Part shown: piece after piece, positions 23,886 to 44,961 of the stretch
How positions within the stretch are numbered: the stretch's first letter is position 1
How the letters are laid out: each line of letters opens with the position of its first letter
Assembly (NCBI RefSeq): GCF_022539315.1
Contig: NC_066316.1
Span: 5,843,501-5,907,500 of the forward strand
Reading direction: 5' to 3'
Origin: Serinus canaria
Taxonomy: Eukaryota > Chordata > Aves > Passeriformes > Fringillidae
Length of the DNA: 64,000 bases
The notes under the pieces: model-generated
Databases searched by the model: none
The model's input: the letters and a program-made list of their open reading frames with translations, nothing else
Told to the model about the DNA's origin: nothing
Translations under genes and position numbers: made by a program

Positions 23886-26019
23886 GGCTTCCCAGAATGG
23901 AGAAGTCTATAAAAGATTTATTTTTTCTAATCCAGAAACCTAAAAAAAATGACATTTTTATCTTCAATGTAAACCATATTGTTCTATAAATCTTACAGAA
24001 AAAATACTGTATTTATTTTGGTTTTTAATTAAAAAAAGTTCTCTATTTCAGAAGAAAAGGTAATGCAAACTTTGTGATCTACTTCTTATCTTGTCCTTGT
24101 GGTTTGACTTGCCAATAACAATTATGTCAGTGACACCATTCAGAGAGGGTTTACAGATTGACCCTACTTTCCTTTTGTAGGTGACCCATCTGCTGACTGC
24201 AATATATTATTATTTAACCTGAATTGCATGCTTGAAAGTGGTTACCATTGCTAGTCCTTTGAGGTCTTGAAGGAAGCTTTCTCTCTTTTTCTCCCAGATT
24301 CCATTTTGTCTAAGAACATTTCAAGCTGTTTTCAGGACATCTAAGATTATGGCTGGTGTTCTTTATTCTGTAGCTTTTGCTGAAGTTTTTTACTGGAAGA
24401 TTTATTCTTAAAAACAAACAAACAAAAACCAAAACAAAACAAAAAAAACCACCAAAAAAACACCAACTCAACTTATTAAAAGATGATTCTGTGTTCAAAT
24501 ACTAAAAATCTTACTAAGTAACTTCATCCCATCTATCTGAGAGCCCATGTATAGAGATTTCTAGGATATTCTCTTCATCTCAACTCCTGTGCTGTACTCA
24601 AAATGGTCTTGACTGATTGAGCAAGGGTTTAGATTCATTCTAATTGCCTTCACAACAGTGCATGAACTGCATCAAGACTATTCCCAATGCAAGAATGGGC
24701 TGCAGATAAGGAGCATCCTAAAAGCCTCATGAGTCTCAGTCTTTTGGAAGTGGATTTGGAGAGCAGCTTGGACAAAGGAAAGCAGGGTGTTTAGGCCTGG
24801 CTTAGCTGTGGAACTGAGCAGTCACAGCAGTTTATCCTGGGCAGGGAACAGAGGGGCTGTGTTTGTGTGCTCCATGGAGAGAGGTGGCTCCACAGGGCAG
24901 GGCTGAGCAGTGGCTCCAGGCTGGTGCTGGCTCTTTGAAATCTGTCTGCCACCAAGATCTGTATTAAAAACCTAAGGAAAACAATCTCTTATCCATAGTG
25001 GATACCCTCTTTCCTTGTTCCTTTATGTTCTTGTGCTCCATTCTCATCACAGTAGAACAGAAAAAATCTGAGTTAGATATATCTGAGAGAGAGATAGGGA
25101 AGGGTCTGAATGAAACATCTTACCTTTATAAATTATCATTTCTCATCTTCATCTTAGATAAAAGGAACAGGATGAGTTTGTTTCTGGGCAGATCACATTT
25201 CAAAACTTCTGTTGTTATTGTGTGTGGAGCTGAAGTGTTTTGAAGTGGAAGTGCAGTCAGCTGCAAGAGCCAAGGCTGTAAATTGCCTGTAGGGTTCTAA
25301 TCCAAGAGAGCACTTGAATGTATTTATATTTTCAAGCTAATTCACTTTGGAAGTACTGTTCTGCTTGTGTGCATTTAAGTGTCTGGCACGTCTGAATTTT
25401 ACAAAGATCTCTCTCTAAGCAGTGGTGGCTCTCTTTCTGAGAAATCATTCCACTACTTTCAGAGGATTTCAGATAGAGGGTAAAACAAAGAGGACACAAA
25501 TGGAAGTAATGTGAGTGATGTTTGAAAGAATACATGTTGGTAAAACTGTCCTTTATGGTCTTCTGCCTACACTCCTCCTCTTAAAACTGTGGAGGCTGTG
25601 GAGAGGGCATACAATGCTATCACATGAGAATGCTGTTGCAGGTAGTTTCCTCTTAGAACAGGGTTAGAACTGATGAAAACACTGGCTGACCCTCCTAGAC
25701 TTATCCCCCATAAAAAGATTTAAGGCTTTTCAATCCATTTTTAAATCCATGCTCTTCTCAATTATAATAATAATAAGTTACTTTCTTATTATAATGGTGT
25801 CATTTCAGACACATTTCTGAGGGTTTTATGGGACTTTCAATGTGAAATAAAAATACTTCCTTTTTTTTTAAGACCAAGCTAGCTATTAGCCCTCAGGAGC
25901 AAGATTTTGAAGTTATAAGTGGTACATCCATGGAAGAATTAGCTTACTGTTCCACAATCAGAAAGCAAAACACAGAAATTACTAGAAAGTACAGAAAGCC
26001 AACCATAGAGCCTCAGTAC

Positions 26020-26250
26020 ACTGCTGCATCAAGCTGCTGTTCTCTTGAGTACTCTGTGCAGGTCTGGTCAAAAATATTTAGGAAAACTGGAAAATGTAAG
26101 AGAGGAGCCACAGGGATCATCAAAGGCCTCAGACAGCTTCTGGGTGAGGAACTACTGAGCTTGCTGTCTCCAGCTGTCACAAATGCCTGTCAACTGTCTC
26201 AAAAAAAGAGCCTAAGGGGAGAAATTATAGAAATTTTCAACATTATGTGT
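26020..26250 (+). mobile_element. CR1-like LINE fossil (reverse transcriptase C-terminal part)
   Basis: In one frame (within the 150-codon frame 25930-26382) the peptide shows LEYSVQVWSKIFRK, then KRGATGIIKGL, and LRGEIIEIFNIM further on. This order matches the C-terminal part of CR1 ORF2 (LEYCVQFW, a RRATKLVKGL-like element, then LRGDLIALYNY). The match is partial and diverged, so it is a dead fragment. The boundaries are approximate. Confidence 0.5.
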
Positions 26251-26377
26251 GATGTGGAAGAGTGGTCAGGGTTCACTGTCCTTTCCCACTACCAGATGTA
26301 CAGGGCATTGTATGAAGCTGGTAGAAGGTTTTCACCTAAATGCTGGAGGCTGCCAGACCCAAGGAGCTCATTGCTGC

Positions 26378-26945
26378 TGTGAAAAACATGTTCATTCTCC
26401 TGTGAAAATTAAAGAAGTTTAATAAAGAACAACAGGAGACAAAGACCATAGAGCAAAGGTTATTGCAGCCAGGTGCATCTTGGCACTCAGCCAAGAGCAC
26501 ACTGTCACCTTTGGGGACACCCCTTCAATATCTCTTCCCTTACATCATCCTGTTGCATATTCATAGATCCTTATGCATATCCATAAACTAGTTTACATAT
26601 TGTGGGAACTGTTTTACCTGGCCCCTCCTTGGGTCTGCCTTTCTAGAGCCTGTGTGTCTCTTGGGTGTGATTCTGGCTCCTTCTTTTCACTTCCCCTTTG
26701 GGCCTTGGTCCACACTGTCTTCAGACAGCAGATGCTGATGGTTGGCATATCAATAGCAGGGTCCTCATCCTGTGTTCACTGGATGCTATCCCATCCAAGC
26801 AGGCTTCACCACAAGCATTTTTACATTTTTAACAGAATTTCACTACTATGTCTAAGCACAACAGAAATAAAAACTATATCATTATGACAAAGTTACTGTA
26901 ACATCACACATATAGAATCCATTTTAATATTTGCAAAAAGCCAAT
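26378..26945 (-). mobile_element. LTR related to the 3.9-5.7 kb LTRs, minus strand
   Basis: The left end is TGTGAAAAACATG, the LTR 3' terminus in reverse. The right end (near ATATAGAATCCATTTTAATATTTGC and AAAAAGCCAAT) matches the reverse complement of the 5' start of the LTRs at 3883 and 5082 (GATTGGCTTTTCGCAAATATT). Read on the minus strand, ATTAAA followed by TTCTTTAATTTTCACAGG looks like a polyadenylation region and U5. The last 20 or so bases of the expected 5' end are missing, so it is slightly truncated. The middle differs considerably from the other copies, so it belongs to a related subfamily. Confidence 0.65.
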
Positions 26946-27374
26946 ATTATAATATCTATCTATAATATAGATACATTGCAGATGCCAGACCTTCACACTC
27001 CCTTGTGTTCTAAGGGCCAGTGGCCATATCTGCAGAGGAGCACTCACTGATAGTTACTAGAAATACCCAAACTGTACCTGATTCACAATGTCCTTATGAG
27101 CTCTGAGAGATGCCAAGAGAGGATACAGAGAGATCTGCACCTACTATTCCTGAGAAAATTGACCATGGGTGTTATTTAAATTAAAACAGCTTTTGTCAGC
27201 ATCAGTCTCTCCTGTAGGTTCAGGAAAAGGTTGTTTTTTTTTTTTTTATTTCTTTGCCTTGTTCATTTTATGTCAAGAAACCAACTGAGACATAAAAAGA
27301 AGTAGGAAGTTTTGTTTTTTAGGAATAAATGCTGGGTCTGAGAAAATTACTCTTGAATGTTGAAGGATTTAAGT

Positions 27375-27712
27375 AGCCATCCAGTACCTCAAGGTGGCTA
27401 CAAGAGAGTTTGAGAGGGATTTTTTACAAGGGTGTGGAGTGACAGGATAAGAGGGAATGGCTTCAAACTGAGAGAGGGCGGGGTCAGATTAGATTTCAGG
27501 AAGAGATTCTTCCCTGTGGGGGTGGTGAGGCTCTGGACAGGTTGTCCAGTGGATGCCCATTACTAGAAGTGTTCAAGGACAGGCTGGGTGGGGCTTGGAA
27601 CAACCTGGTCTAGTGAAAGGCGTCCGTGTCTCTGTCCAAGGCATTGGAATGAGAGGATCTTTAAGGTTCCTTCCAGCACAAACTATTCTGTGATTCATTC
27701 TATGATTCCATA
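27375..27712 (+). mobile_element. CR1 LINE 3' end
   Basis: The sequence contains the characteristic CR1 3' segments: TTTTTACAAGGGTGTGGAGTGACAGG, GGGAATGGCTTCAAACTGAG, AGATTCTTCCCTGTGGGGGTGGTGAGGC, GTGTTCAAGGACAGGCTGGGTGGGGCTTG, and the terminal octamer-type repeats ATTCTGTGATTCATTCTATGATTCC. It is 5'-truncated, as most avian CR1 copies are. The left limit is approximate. Confidence 0.9.
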
Positions 27713-28826
27713 AGTAACTGGACACCAACTGTTCAACCAACTGGACTGTTGGGAATGTTAGGGCATTCCATATAAACTGCCCCACAAAAATATCTCTACT
27801 GTTATATGAATTTTAATTTTTCTCTCTAAAAAGTGTTATTTTTTAGCTTAATAAAACTGCCAGCACATAGGAACCTAAATAAATACGAAATAGCAAGTGT
27901 TCCCTCCATATAGTAAAAAAATGAAAGAATGACAACTTGAACATAAAGTCCTTTTTTTTAATGGCTGGAGTGGGAGTTGGCTACTATTAAAGGCAGATTC
28001 AAAAGCCTTTTCTCTGAGCCCATCCTGTTGTTCAGTGTTTATAGTCAGCCTTTTCTAAGCAGTGTGACTGAGAACTATTGAGAAACATGAACATTAGTTT
28101 CCTGCTTGCTGCTTGCAGATGATAACAAAATCACTAAAGTTACACTTTTTTTTTTTTAAGATAAGGCAGATTATCGTGGTCTGAGCTCTCCTAGGGCCAG
28201 GCTGGTGACAGGACTGTCACATGGACAGCCAGTGCTAACAATTCTCTGTTTATCTAACTCCCCAGTGTTCCTCATGGAGATGACAAATGTGAGTAACCAC
28301 AGCAAACGTGTGATTAGTGCTGCTTAAGCAGCCAGGCAGGATTCCTGCCTTTTGAAATACTTCTCCTGTGATTATGCCTTGGACCAAAAAACAAGATGGA
28401 GCCTGCACAGAACACTTGCAGGGTGATTCACTCTGGAGGGCATGTTAGGAGATTACCCTTTAGCACCTGACTTGCACTCAGTTTCAGGGCTTTTTCTTTG
28501 TTTGAAGATTTTTTTATGCCTGATTGTGATCTCATTTCTAAACAGCAGATCTGAAAATCTGTGCCAATGTTTAATATACAGAAGTAGCTCAAACTCATTC
28601 ACCTTCTTCCACTGGGTTTTAAGGCCTAATGTGAATTTCTAGCAGCATTTCAAGAAGATAAAAATACTTATTTGGCCATTATTTCTTTTATACAACTTCA
28701 AAGCTTTAATTAGGGCCAAGGCTCATTTTAAACATAATACCATACAAACATGAATAAATGTTTCATTTTTCAGTTTGGAAAAAGAGATAAAGAACTGAAT
28801 GTCCCATAATTTACAGTTTCCATTTC

Positions 28827-28897
28827 CACACAAATTCTCATTTTTGTGGCTTTATTTCTCCTTAAGAAATAAAGCCACAAAAATGAGAATTTGTGTG
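28827..28897. repeat. Perfect 33-bp inverted repeat with 5-base loop
   Basis: The left arm 28827-28859 and right arm 28865-28897 are exact reverse complements (33 bp, loop CCTTA at 28860-28864). A smaller hairpin, ATATGTGTA-AATA-TACACATAT, follows near 28907-28928. No known transposon end was recognised. The short frames on both strands here (each containing HKFSFLWLYF) are a by-product of the symmetry. Confidence 0.93.
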
Positions 28898-29300
28898 CAT
28901 GTATATATATGTGTAAATATACACATATTTCATAATCAGCTATTTTCTGATAGGGTATGTTATAAATTAGGAAACAGTTCATGCAAAGAATTCTGTTTTG
29001 TCATGTCCACTAACGTCCTTTTCCTTTTTGTGCCTACCCTCTCATAGATAACTAATCCAGCTTACAATGAATTTCTCATCATTGGGTCAGGTTTGTTCCT
29101 TGTATTTCACCATTGCACAAGTATGCTTTGTAATGCAAGACTAATAGTCTGGAGAGCCCATCTTCTGGCAGGTGGAATTGAAGGCATCTGTAGGAATTAA
29201 GGGTTGTGTGACTTGTTTAATACCTAAAGTATCTCTGATATATGATGTTATCTGCATGCAAATATTTAGATACATAAGATACTGCCATACAGGCTTTGGA

Positions 29301-29339
29301 TTCAGTGTAAATCCATGAAGATGCTGGATTTACACTGAA
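29301..29339. repeat. 15-bp perfect inverted repeat
   Basis: TTCAGTGTAAATCCA at 29301-29315 and its exact reverse complement at 29325-29339, with a 9-base loop. It lies about 400 bp from the larger inverted repeat in the same intron. Confidence 0.85.
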
Positions 29340-32300
29340 AATTTTAACTTTGTGTTTTTCTAAGGGAAAAAAATAAAAAAGGAAACAAAACCAGAAGGTC
29401 TAAATTCAGCTGGAATTTCTGTTAAAACTAATCTACTTTTTTTTCTGATAATCACTAAATTACACAGGTACATTATTAGATTTATGTCACCCAAGGCATC
29501 TTTGTGGTATGAAAGCCCAGTCAGTTGGCAGCAATGTTAAGAAAATTTGAGCACTTCTTTTCTATCAAATGATTCATCAAACCCCCTTTTATTGGGACTC
29601 CTTTCTGCACAGACAGTGTTAAATGAGGCAACTGCATTGTGCTTCACTCCCTCTCTTTCCAACAAGTCTCATTCTACAAGTGGAGGCTTTCCTCTGCTAG
29701 TGGGTCTGTAGGACAGTGATACCATCTGCACCATCTCCTCTGGCAACATGGTGTAAAGAAATAATATAATTTCCACAGCTTCTGTTTCTTCATCTTGCTA
29801 TTAATAACCCATCTAATCTTGCTTTATTGTAAAAGTGTGTGTGTCTTTCAATAATACACATTTTTTCATCTCTGACAAGCACCTTACCATGCAGTGTGTT
29901 CATCTTACCCAAGTGAGTTTGTGACCTTAAGTTTCAGATGTGACAAGGAAGTTGAGATGTTTTGTTCTGCTCCCCACCCTCCCAGGGATGCTGCTGACAA
30001 ACCCTCATTTTCATAGTGTAATGGTTCTCAGTCACCTTGGTGAGTCATGTCAGGGATGTACAGGTTCCCAGCTGTTCTTTTTTGTTTCAAGGCCTTGTTG
30101 CTTGTATCAGTTTACTCTTCCAGCTTTTGTTTAACCTGAGGGGAGTAGGTGTTTCCCTGTCTTCTTTGGGTCTTAGAATTCCAAACAAAAAATTCTATTG
30201 CAGGATACTGTTGCCAATGTTCTGGCAGTTCAACCAGTCTGTCATTAGTGTGAAAGAACCTGAAAGACTGTATTGGGCAGACTAACCAGTGGCATAAACC
30301 ACCTTGTCCAAGCTGAAAATGTCAAACTAAGACATGACTCTATGGATCATGGGAAGTCCATTTTCTATCTTTATCTCTCTAGTAGTCTGGCAGTGACTTT
30401 CAGCCCAACAGCATGGGAGAGTGTATGAAAATCCTGTCAAAACACAGTGTACTTCATGTTCCCTGTCACCAGAGTGCAGTAGCAAGTTAATGGAGGGAAC
30501 TGGGTCATCAGATTTTGAAAAGGAGGGGATTTGCTGTGAGAAGTGTGGGAATCTGTGGAGGTGGTTCCCATTGTGAAAGTCCACTTTTGATATGATCTGT
30601 GATCTTAATACCTATATTGTCTTGGATCACAGTAACTCCTGCTGTATTGTATTACTTACAGCTGTTCAGCAGGGAAGGATAACTTTCAAAAGGATTTTGT
30701 GTCCTAAAGACCCAGGTACCTTTCTCTTTTTTTGTCTTAAATCTCTCCTGGTGATTTGGTGTACATTGTTTAGTTGTATCCTCATTTGTTGGGTCAAGCC
30801 AAGCTGCAGTCAGTCAGTGGGGAAATTCTAATGTCTGTTTATAGGGCAAGTGTATTTACAGTAGATTAAAAAGATATATCTAGTATTTCACTTTTCATTC
30901 ATCAGATCATGATACTGGTCTTGAATCTAGCACAATACAAAACATTTTAAGGGCCTGGCTAACCTTACTTGACATCTCTAAGGTTGTATTTAATGAAGGG
31001 CTGTGTAATTACTGCCTTTGTTATGCAGCTTGAGATGCTGAGATATTTCAGCTTGTGCCAGTTCCTTTGGATCAAATTTACATCTGTCTGGTAGTGCTGT
31101 TTGTGCTTGTCATGGTGGTGGCTGTGACCAGCTGGGAGTGCTAGTGGACACCCTCATCCCAGCAGCACATGACTGACCCCTTGTTTCTTCCACTGGAGAG
31201 AGGTGATAGAATTGATGCCATTTGCACAGTGTGTAGAAATATCTCCTGATATGATTAAATTATTGCATAATTATGTGCTTTTTCAACTCTGTTCAATGTA
31301 TACAGCTGTCATGAACCTCCCACTGACAGTACTGGTGTGTGTTGTATTGCTTCTGCAACACCTTACTTACCACCAACAATATTGCCACAGTAATCAACAT
31401 GATTCAAAACCAGGGCTGATTTTACAAATCTTTGTCATTCAGGACTTTGTTTTGCTAACTAATTTAAATTTGTATTCCAGGATTTGTAGGCAGCAGTGAT
31501 GTACAGTATCCTCTGCATTCACACTTGGGATTAGTAAATAATAAGTAGGAATCAGTCACTATCAAAATGAGTCATTCTTCACCATGACAAAATCAATAAA
31601 AATAGGTGCAAAATTTGCTACTCTTTTGTGGGTCATCTAATAGGAGCTTTAACAGAACAATCTGTATTGAGTCAGGCCTTTCCTGTTTATAAAAACAGAA
31701 AACATGTGATGCAACCCCAAAAAGCAATTTAACTCCACCCCAGTGTCAGACTTATCCCTGGAAGAGTCAGAGACAGTTGTGTCATGCCTTAAAATGCCTG
31801 CCTTGCAAAGCACACACTGCTTTTTTCTCATGCTTTCACAAGCTTCTAATTCAAGCTGTGACCACAGTGTGCTTGGCTTTCAGCTTCCATTTCAGACTTC
31901 ATCTTCTTTTGGTGTGCTGATAACCCTGGAGTGACAAAATAACATCTGCAGGGAGCACTAAGGCAGCTGATCCTGCTGGAACTCTTAGTTGGGTGCTGTA
32001 GGTTGAAGACTAGATGGGCCCAATTTGCAAAAAATACAGAACCTCAGAAATACATGCTGAGTCCTGCTGGGCTTACACCTTAAGACAGATTCTTACCCAT
32101 GTTTCCAGTGAGCAGCTCAGCTCTGAAACTCTGTTTTGTGTTTCATGGAACCTGGGTACTAAACAGTGGCTGTGTGCAGAGCCAGCTCATATCCTCCTGT
32201 GTCTTGGGATGTACACATTCAAAAAACAGCCATCCTCAAAGAGCTTCACACAGCTCACATGTAGTGGAGTTTCTGCAGAGCCACATTTTCTGTGTCACAA

Positions 32301-33881
32301 TTCCTAATTCTCAGAGCACAGAGACAACCCCAGGTACATGCAGTGTGATACAAGGAGTGCAGAGACACTCTTGAAGCTCTGCAGGAGTAGGCTCAGGTCT
32401 AGCACAACCCAGGAAGGCTCTGGCAAAATCTCAGCAGTACTGCTGTTCTTTACTGTCCCTGTAATCCAGGCTTTTCAAGAAGCCACATGATCTTTGCTCC
32501 TTATCTCCCTGATAGTTGGAAAGTTACCTGTCTGCCTGATAGATATTTGTCACATTCTATTTCCAAATGAATGTCATTCTTACTTTAGATATTTAGTGAG
32601 AAAAAATAATGAAAACACTCCTTCACTGTAACCAGCTGACTCATTGCTATTGCTGATACTGTTCTCTTGACATTTATATTTGATTTTTTTTAATGAGCTC
32701 TGCTCCATGATGAAGGTAAGATCATCTTCCTGACTCATCATTCTTGTTGAGGCACTCTAGCCAAGCCTTTGCATTTCTTCCAGTCATCTGCCTCTGGTCC
32801 TTCACAGTGAACACATTATTTCATCCATTGTAGTTCACTTTATATTACTGTGCCATCAGCTTGTGTGGTGCAAGTGAGGTAACATATTCACTTGCCTAAT
32901 TTTTTTCTTCTGTTCTCTGACTATAGCCCTATTCATAGGGGAAATGCTCTCTCAGAATCCACAGGCCACTCTCTTTTCTTCCCCACAGATTATCCTGTAA
33001 GAGTTCCTTCTGCCTTGGTCCCTGCAATGCACAGCCAGGCAACCAAAGACTAGAGAGCTGGCAAGTTGAGATGATTCCTTACTGTTCAAAGCTATCTGTT
33101 GTCTCAGTCTCTTGACACCACTCTTTTGTTTGTTTGCCTTCTGTATTTTGTCATCCTTCACTGTGAGTTGGGCAGGAAGGATACTGCTTTTGTTGGATAG
33201 TTGGAGAGCCTTACTTGTTTGGAGACTTCAAGCAGTAATATTAGATTATTAATATGCAATAAAGAACAGTCTCTAGTGTTGCATTATCATTTATGTTTGC
33301 TGTTGAGAGGAAAGGAAGAGCAGAGTTGTCATCAGTCATAGGGAATGGAATAGCTTTTACCTTCCAAAGCAGAAAAATATGGAGAATGCTTTTATTCTTC
33401 TATCCATATAAAATCCTAATTAAGAATTTTGTACATGTATATCGACAGAAAATAGAAAAGGAAGAATTCTGTTGTCACCCATTTTTGTTTTCACATCTGG
33501 AGAGAACTCAAGAATGCTAAATGTTGGTCCCACATTTCCTACAAAAAGAAGGTATTTTTGTCCTCACTGCAGGAGAGAGAAAAAGACAACAAATTAGTCT
33601 TCAGAATAAACTATGTCAAAAGTTATTGTGGAAAAGGAAGCTTTTTTCCATAGCAACTGCTTTGCTGCCCTAATAGCAGTTGTATTTGTTAGCATTAGTC
33701 ACAGCTGGTTTGCACCTCTTGCATTAGCCCACATGCACAGGATACAAATGGAAAACCCTCATCAGAACTTAATGTCACAAAGCTTAATGACACACTTGTA
33801 GCCTGTTCTTTTGTATCTTTTGTGTCATAATAACTTTCACAGTTCAATGAGACTTAATATTCCCTGTGCTTCTTTCTGCAG

Positions 33882-34006
33882 GCACCTTAGACAAACATGT
33901 AGAGCTAGAGAATCTCGTGGCCAAGTTCCTTGGTGTGGAAGATGCTATGGTCTTTGGCATGGGCTTTGCAACTAACTCAATGAATATTCCAGCCCTTGTT
34001 GGAAAG
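33882..34006 (+). CDS. SPTLC3: SPTLC3 exon 5: GMGFATN motif
   Basis: 125 bp. The acceptor is TTTCTGCAG and the donor is GGAAAG|GTGAGT. The first two bases complete a Gly codon, and the exon ends on a codon boundary. It encodes [19 protein letters not shown] and then [22 protein letters not shown]. The H-x-E-L-E pattern and the GMGFATN-PAL segment are near-invariant in SPT large subunits and form part of the PLP/substrate cleft. LVAKFL and [10 protein letters not shown] match SPTLC3 (SPTLC2 has LVARFL and MAYGMGFATN). Confidence 0.96.
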
Positions 34007-34738
34007 GTGAGTACTCCCTCCAGGAACATGCAGAACAATCATTTATTAATTGTTTTAACTGCTGTTGCAGTACTCTGGGCTTTCAGTGAGTGGAAGGGCT
34101 CGATCGAGGAACAGAGCTTGGTATCAGGAATGTGTGAGTCATAAAGCTGATGACCTTGTGACTTTAAATGAGCTCCTTTATCACCTGTGCTAGCACTGAG
34201 TGTTGCTATCACACATACCTAACATCTGCTTTAAGGATTAATGATAGAGCTCTCTGGCTCCTCTTAATGAAGTTGCTTCTCCTTAAAAAGTAACCAAATG
34301 TTGAATCCCATGTCCAGGTGTTGTGGGATGAAGTATTTAGGCTACTTGCTGAGATTTTGCCCAGCTTCCTGTGATGAAAGATAATGATTGGGATAGTTTT
34401 TACAACACTTTGAGAAAAGGAAAAGCACAGTGCTTAGAGAGCTCCAGCCAGCCCTGCAAAGAAAGCTGGCAGCAAATGCAAGTCTAAAGCTGTGATCATG
34501 TTACAAAAGTTGGGTTCTTGGTGCTGAAGGAACCCCCGCTCCAGTCTGGAGTAGATCACTCAAAAATATCCATCATTCTGTCACTGGTAGCTGTGGACAA
34601 CACAAACAATTGCACTGTGCTGATAGCTGGAAAATGGGTAACTCCTCCTTGGCTTGTCCAGGTGTGGAGCAGCTGGAAGTGTACCATGTAAGCACAAAGC
34701 ATGACCTCCCTCTTGGTGGAGGTAGAATGAATTCAGTT

Positions 34739-34784
34739 TGTGGTGTATGACCAAGACTTCTTGTGGTGTACGACCAAGACTTCA
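34739..34784. repeat. 23-bp tandem duplication
   Basis: Two adjacent copies of TGTGGTGTAYGACCAAGACT plus three bases, at 34739-34761 and 34762-34784, differing at two positions. Confidence 0.85.
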
Positions 34785-35949
34785 CCAGCAGAGAGGTGAA
34801 GTCACTTCACTTTCTGTTAAAGATGATTGCAGCTTTTGCAAGATCTCTAAAATAGAAGTGCTGGGCAGGGAGAGTTGCTCCAGTCATCCAGAACAGGAAC
34901 TTCAGTCTGCAGCAATGCTGGAGAACTTGTCCAGCAGTTTCAAGGGGAACAGATACAGAGAATTAATGAAGGTAAATTTATGAAATTGGAGATGTGCAGT
35001 GTGAGATATGCATTTGTATTAGCTGTGTAATAATTTTCCCTCCCTTACCTGGCTTCATGTAGAGATTCAAGCCTCTGTCAGAGGTGGGATATGTATGTAT
35101 TTTTAATAAATAAATATGTGTGTGTATATATGTATTTGAAAATTCTGTATGTATTATTATATATATTACAAATATTATTAATCTACCCTATGTTTGAGAG
35201 ATTTACTCCTATGTTTTCCTCTATAATTGAGTCTAGCAGCTACATTTTCTTGTCAAGCTGTGTCTACGCTTACTGTTAGTTCTTCAAACCAGTCTCTATG
35301 GAGATTGTGTGAGTATCTCAACCTAGGCCTAACCTATGATTCCAGAATAAGTTTTTGCTTAATTATGTGTAATGAAACACAGAAAAACATGTTCAATAGC
35401 AAGCAGAGCTAAACAAGGGTTCAAGCTTGAATTTCAACTGTGAGTCCTGCCCCTTGTTAATACAATAGACAAATTTACTTCTCCCACATTTCTATTTTCG
35501 ATTCTAAAAACAAAAGGAGTTTTCAGATGAGTTAATTAATAAAAAGTATACTACAGGTCATCTCTATCTGCATTTACCAGAGAAAGACTCTGGTTCCTAA
35601 ACTTCACTCACATCTTAATGAAGGTGGGACTGACAAGGTATCAGTCTCTCCTCATCTCATTTCTGCAGTCCAAAGGGCTGATGTCAGACCAGCCTCACTA
35701 TCACTCCTCCTTACACTCCTGCCACAGAGCCTTTACATGTGGGGTGGTGGCTGCCTTTTCCTTACAACTCAAAATGGGCTGTCAACAGGTGATAGAGGAA
35801 GCAACATTGCCTGATTTTACTATAAAGCACTCAGTCTTTAATAGGGTTATTTGCTGCTTTCCAGTTACAGGAAATATTGGATCCCTGTGCATCACCTGGG
35901 AATGCCTGAGAATCTGATCACACTATTTCAGCCTGCCTTTGCAGTGCAC

Positions 35950-44855
<8,906 letters not shown>

Positions 44856-44961
44856 ATATGCAGAGCCTCGAGAAGCTGCTGAGAGATGCAATAATATATG
44901 GACAGCCTCGCACCCACAGAAAATGGAGAAAAATTATCATCCTGGTGGAGGGCATTTACAG
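44856..44961 (+). CDS. SPTLC3: SPTLC3 exon 7
   Basis: 106 bp. The acceptor is TTTTTAAATAAAG, with a T/C-rich tract about 15-40 bp upstream; the donor is ACAG|GTATGC. It encodes [19 protein letters not shown], then [16 protein letters not shown], and splits a Ser codon with exon 8. This part packs the large domain between the DELNH and DEAHS motifs. ILVEGIYSMEGS across the next junction is strongly conserved. The weaker acceptor (AAAG rather than CAG) is unusual, but the frame is intact. Confidence 0.94.

Larger units (their letters stand above)
23180..33881 (+). other. SPTLC3 intron 4 (10.7 kb)
   Basis: GT-AG intron (GTGAGT...TTTCTGCAG) splitting a Gly codon after its first base. It contains A-runs at 23757-23781 and 23850-23885, an A/C-rich tract at 24408-24470, a CR1-like coding fossil at about 26020-26250, an LTR at 26378-26945, a CR1 3' end at about 27375-27712, and inverted repeats at 28827-28897 and 29301-29339. 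The rest is unremarkable AT-rich DNA. Confidence 0.85.

Noticed and set aside
28770..29047. Two 70-80 codon frames sharing HKFSFLWLYF as related small proteins
   Set aside because: They lie on opposite strands of the perfect palindrome, so the shared peptide follows from the symmetry.
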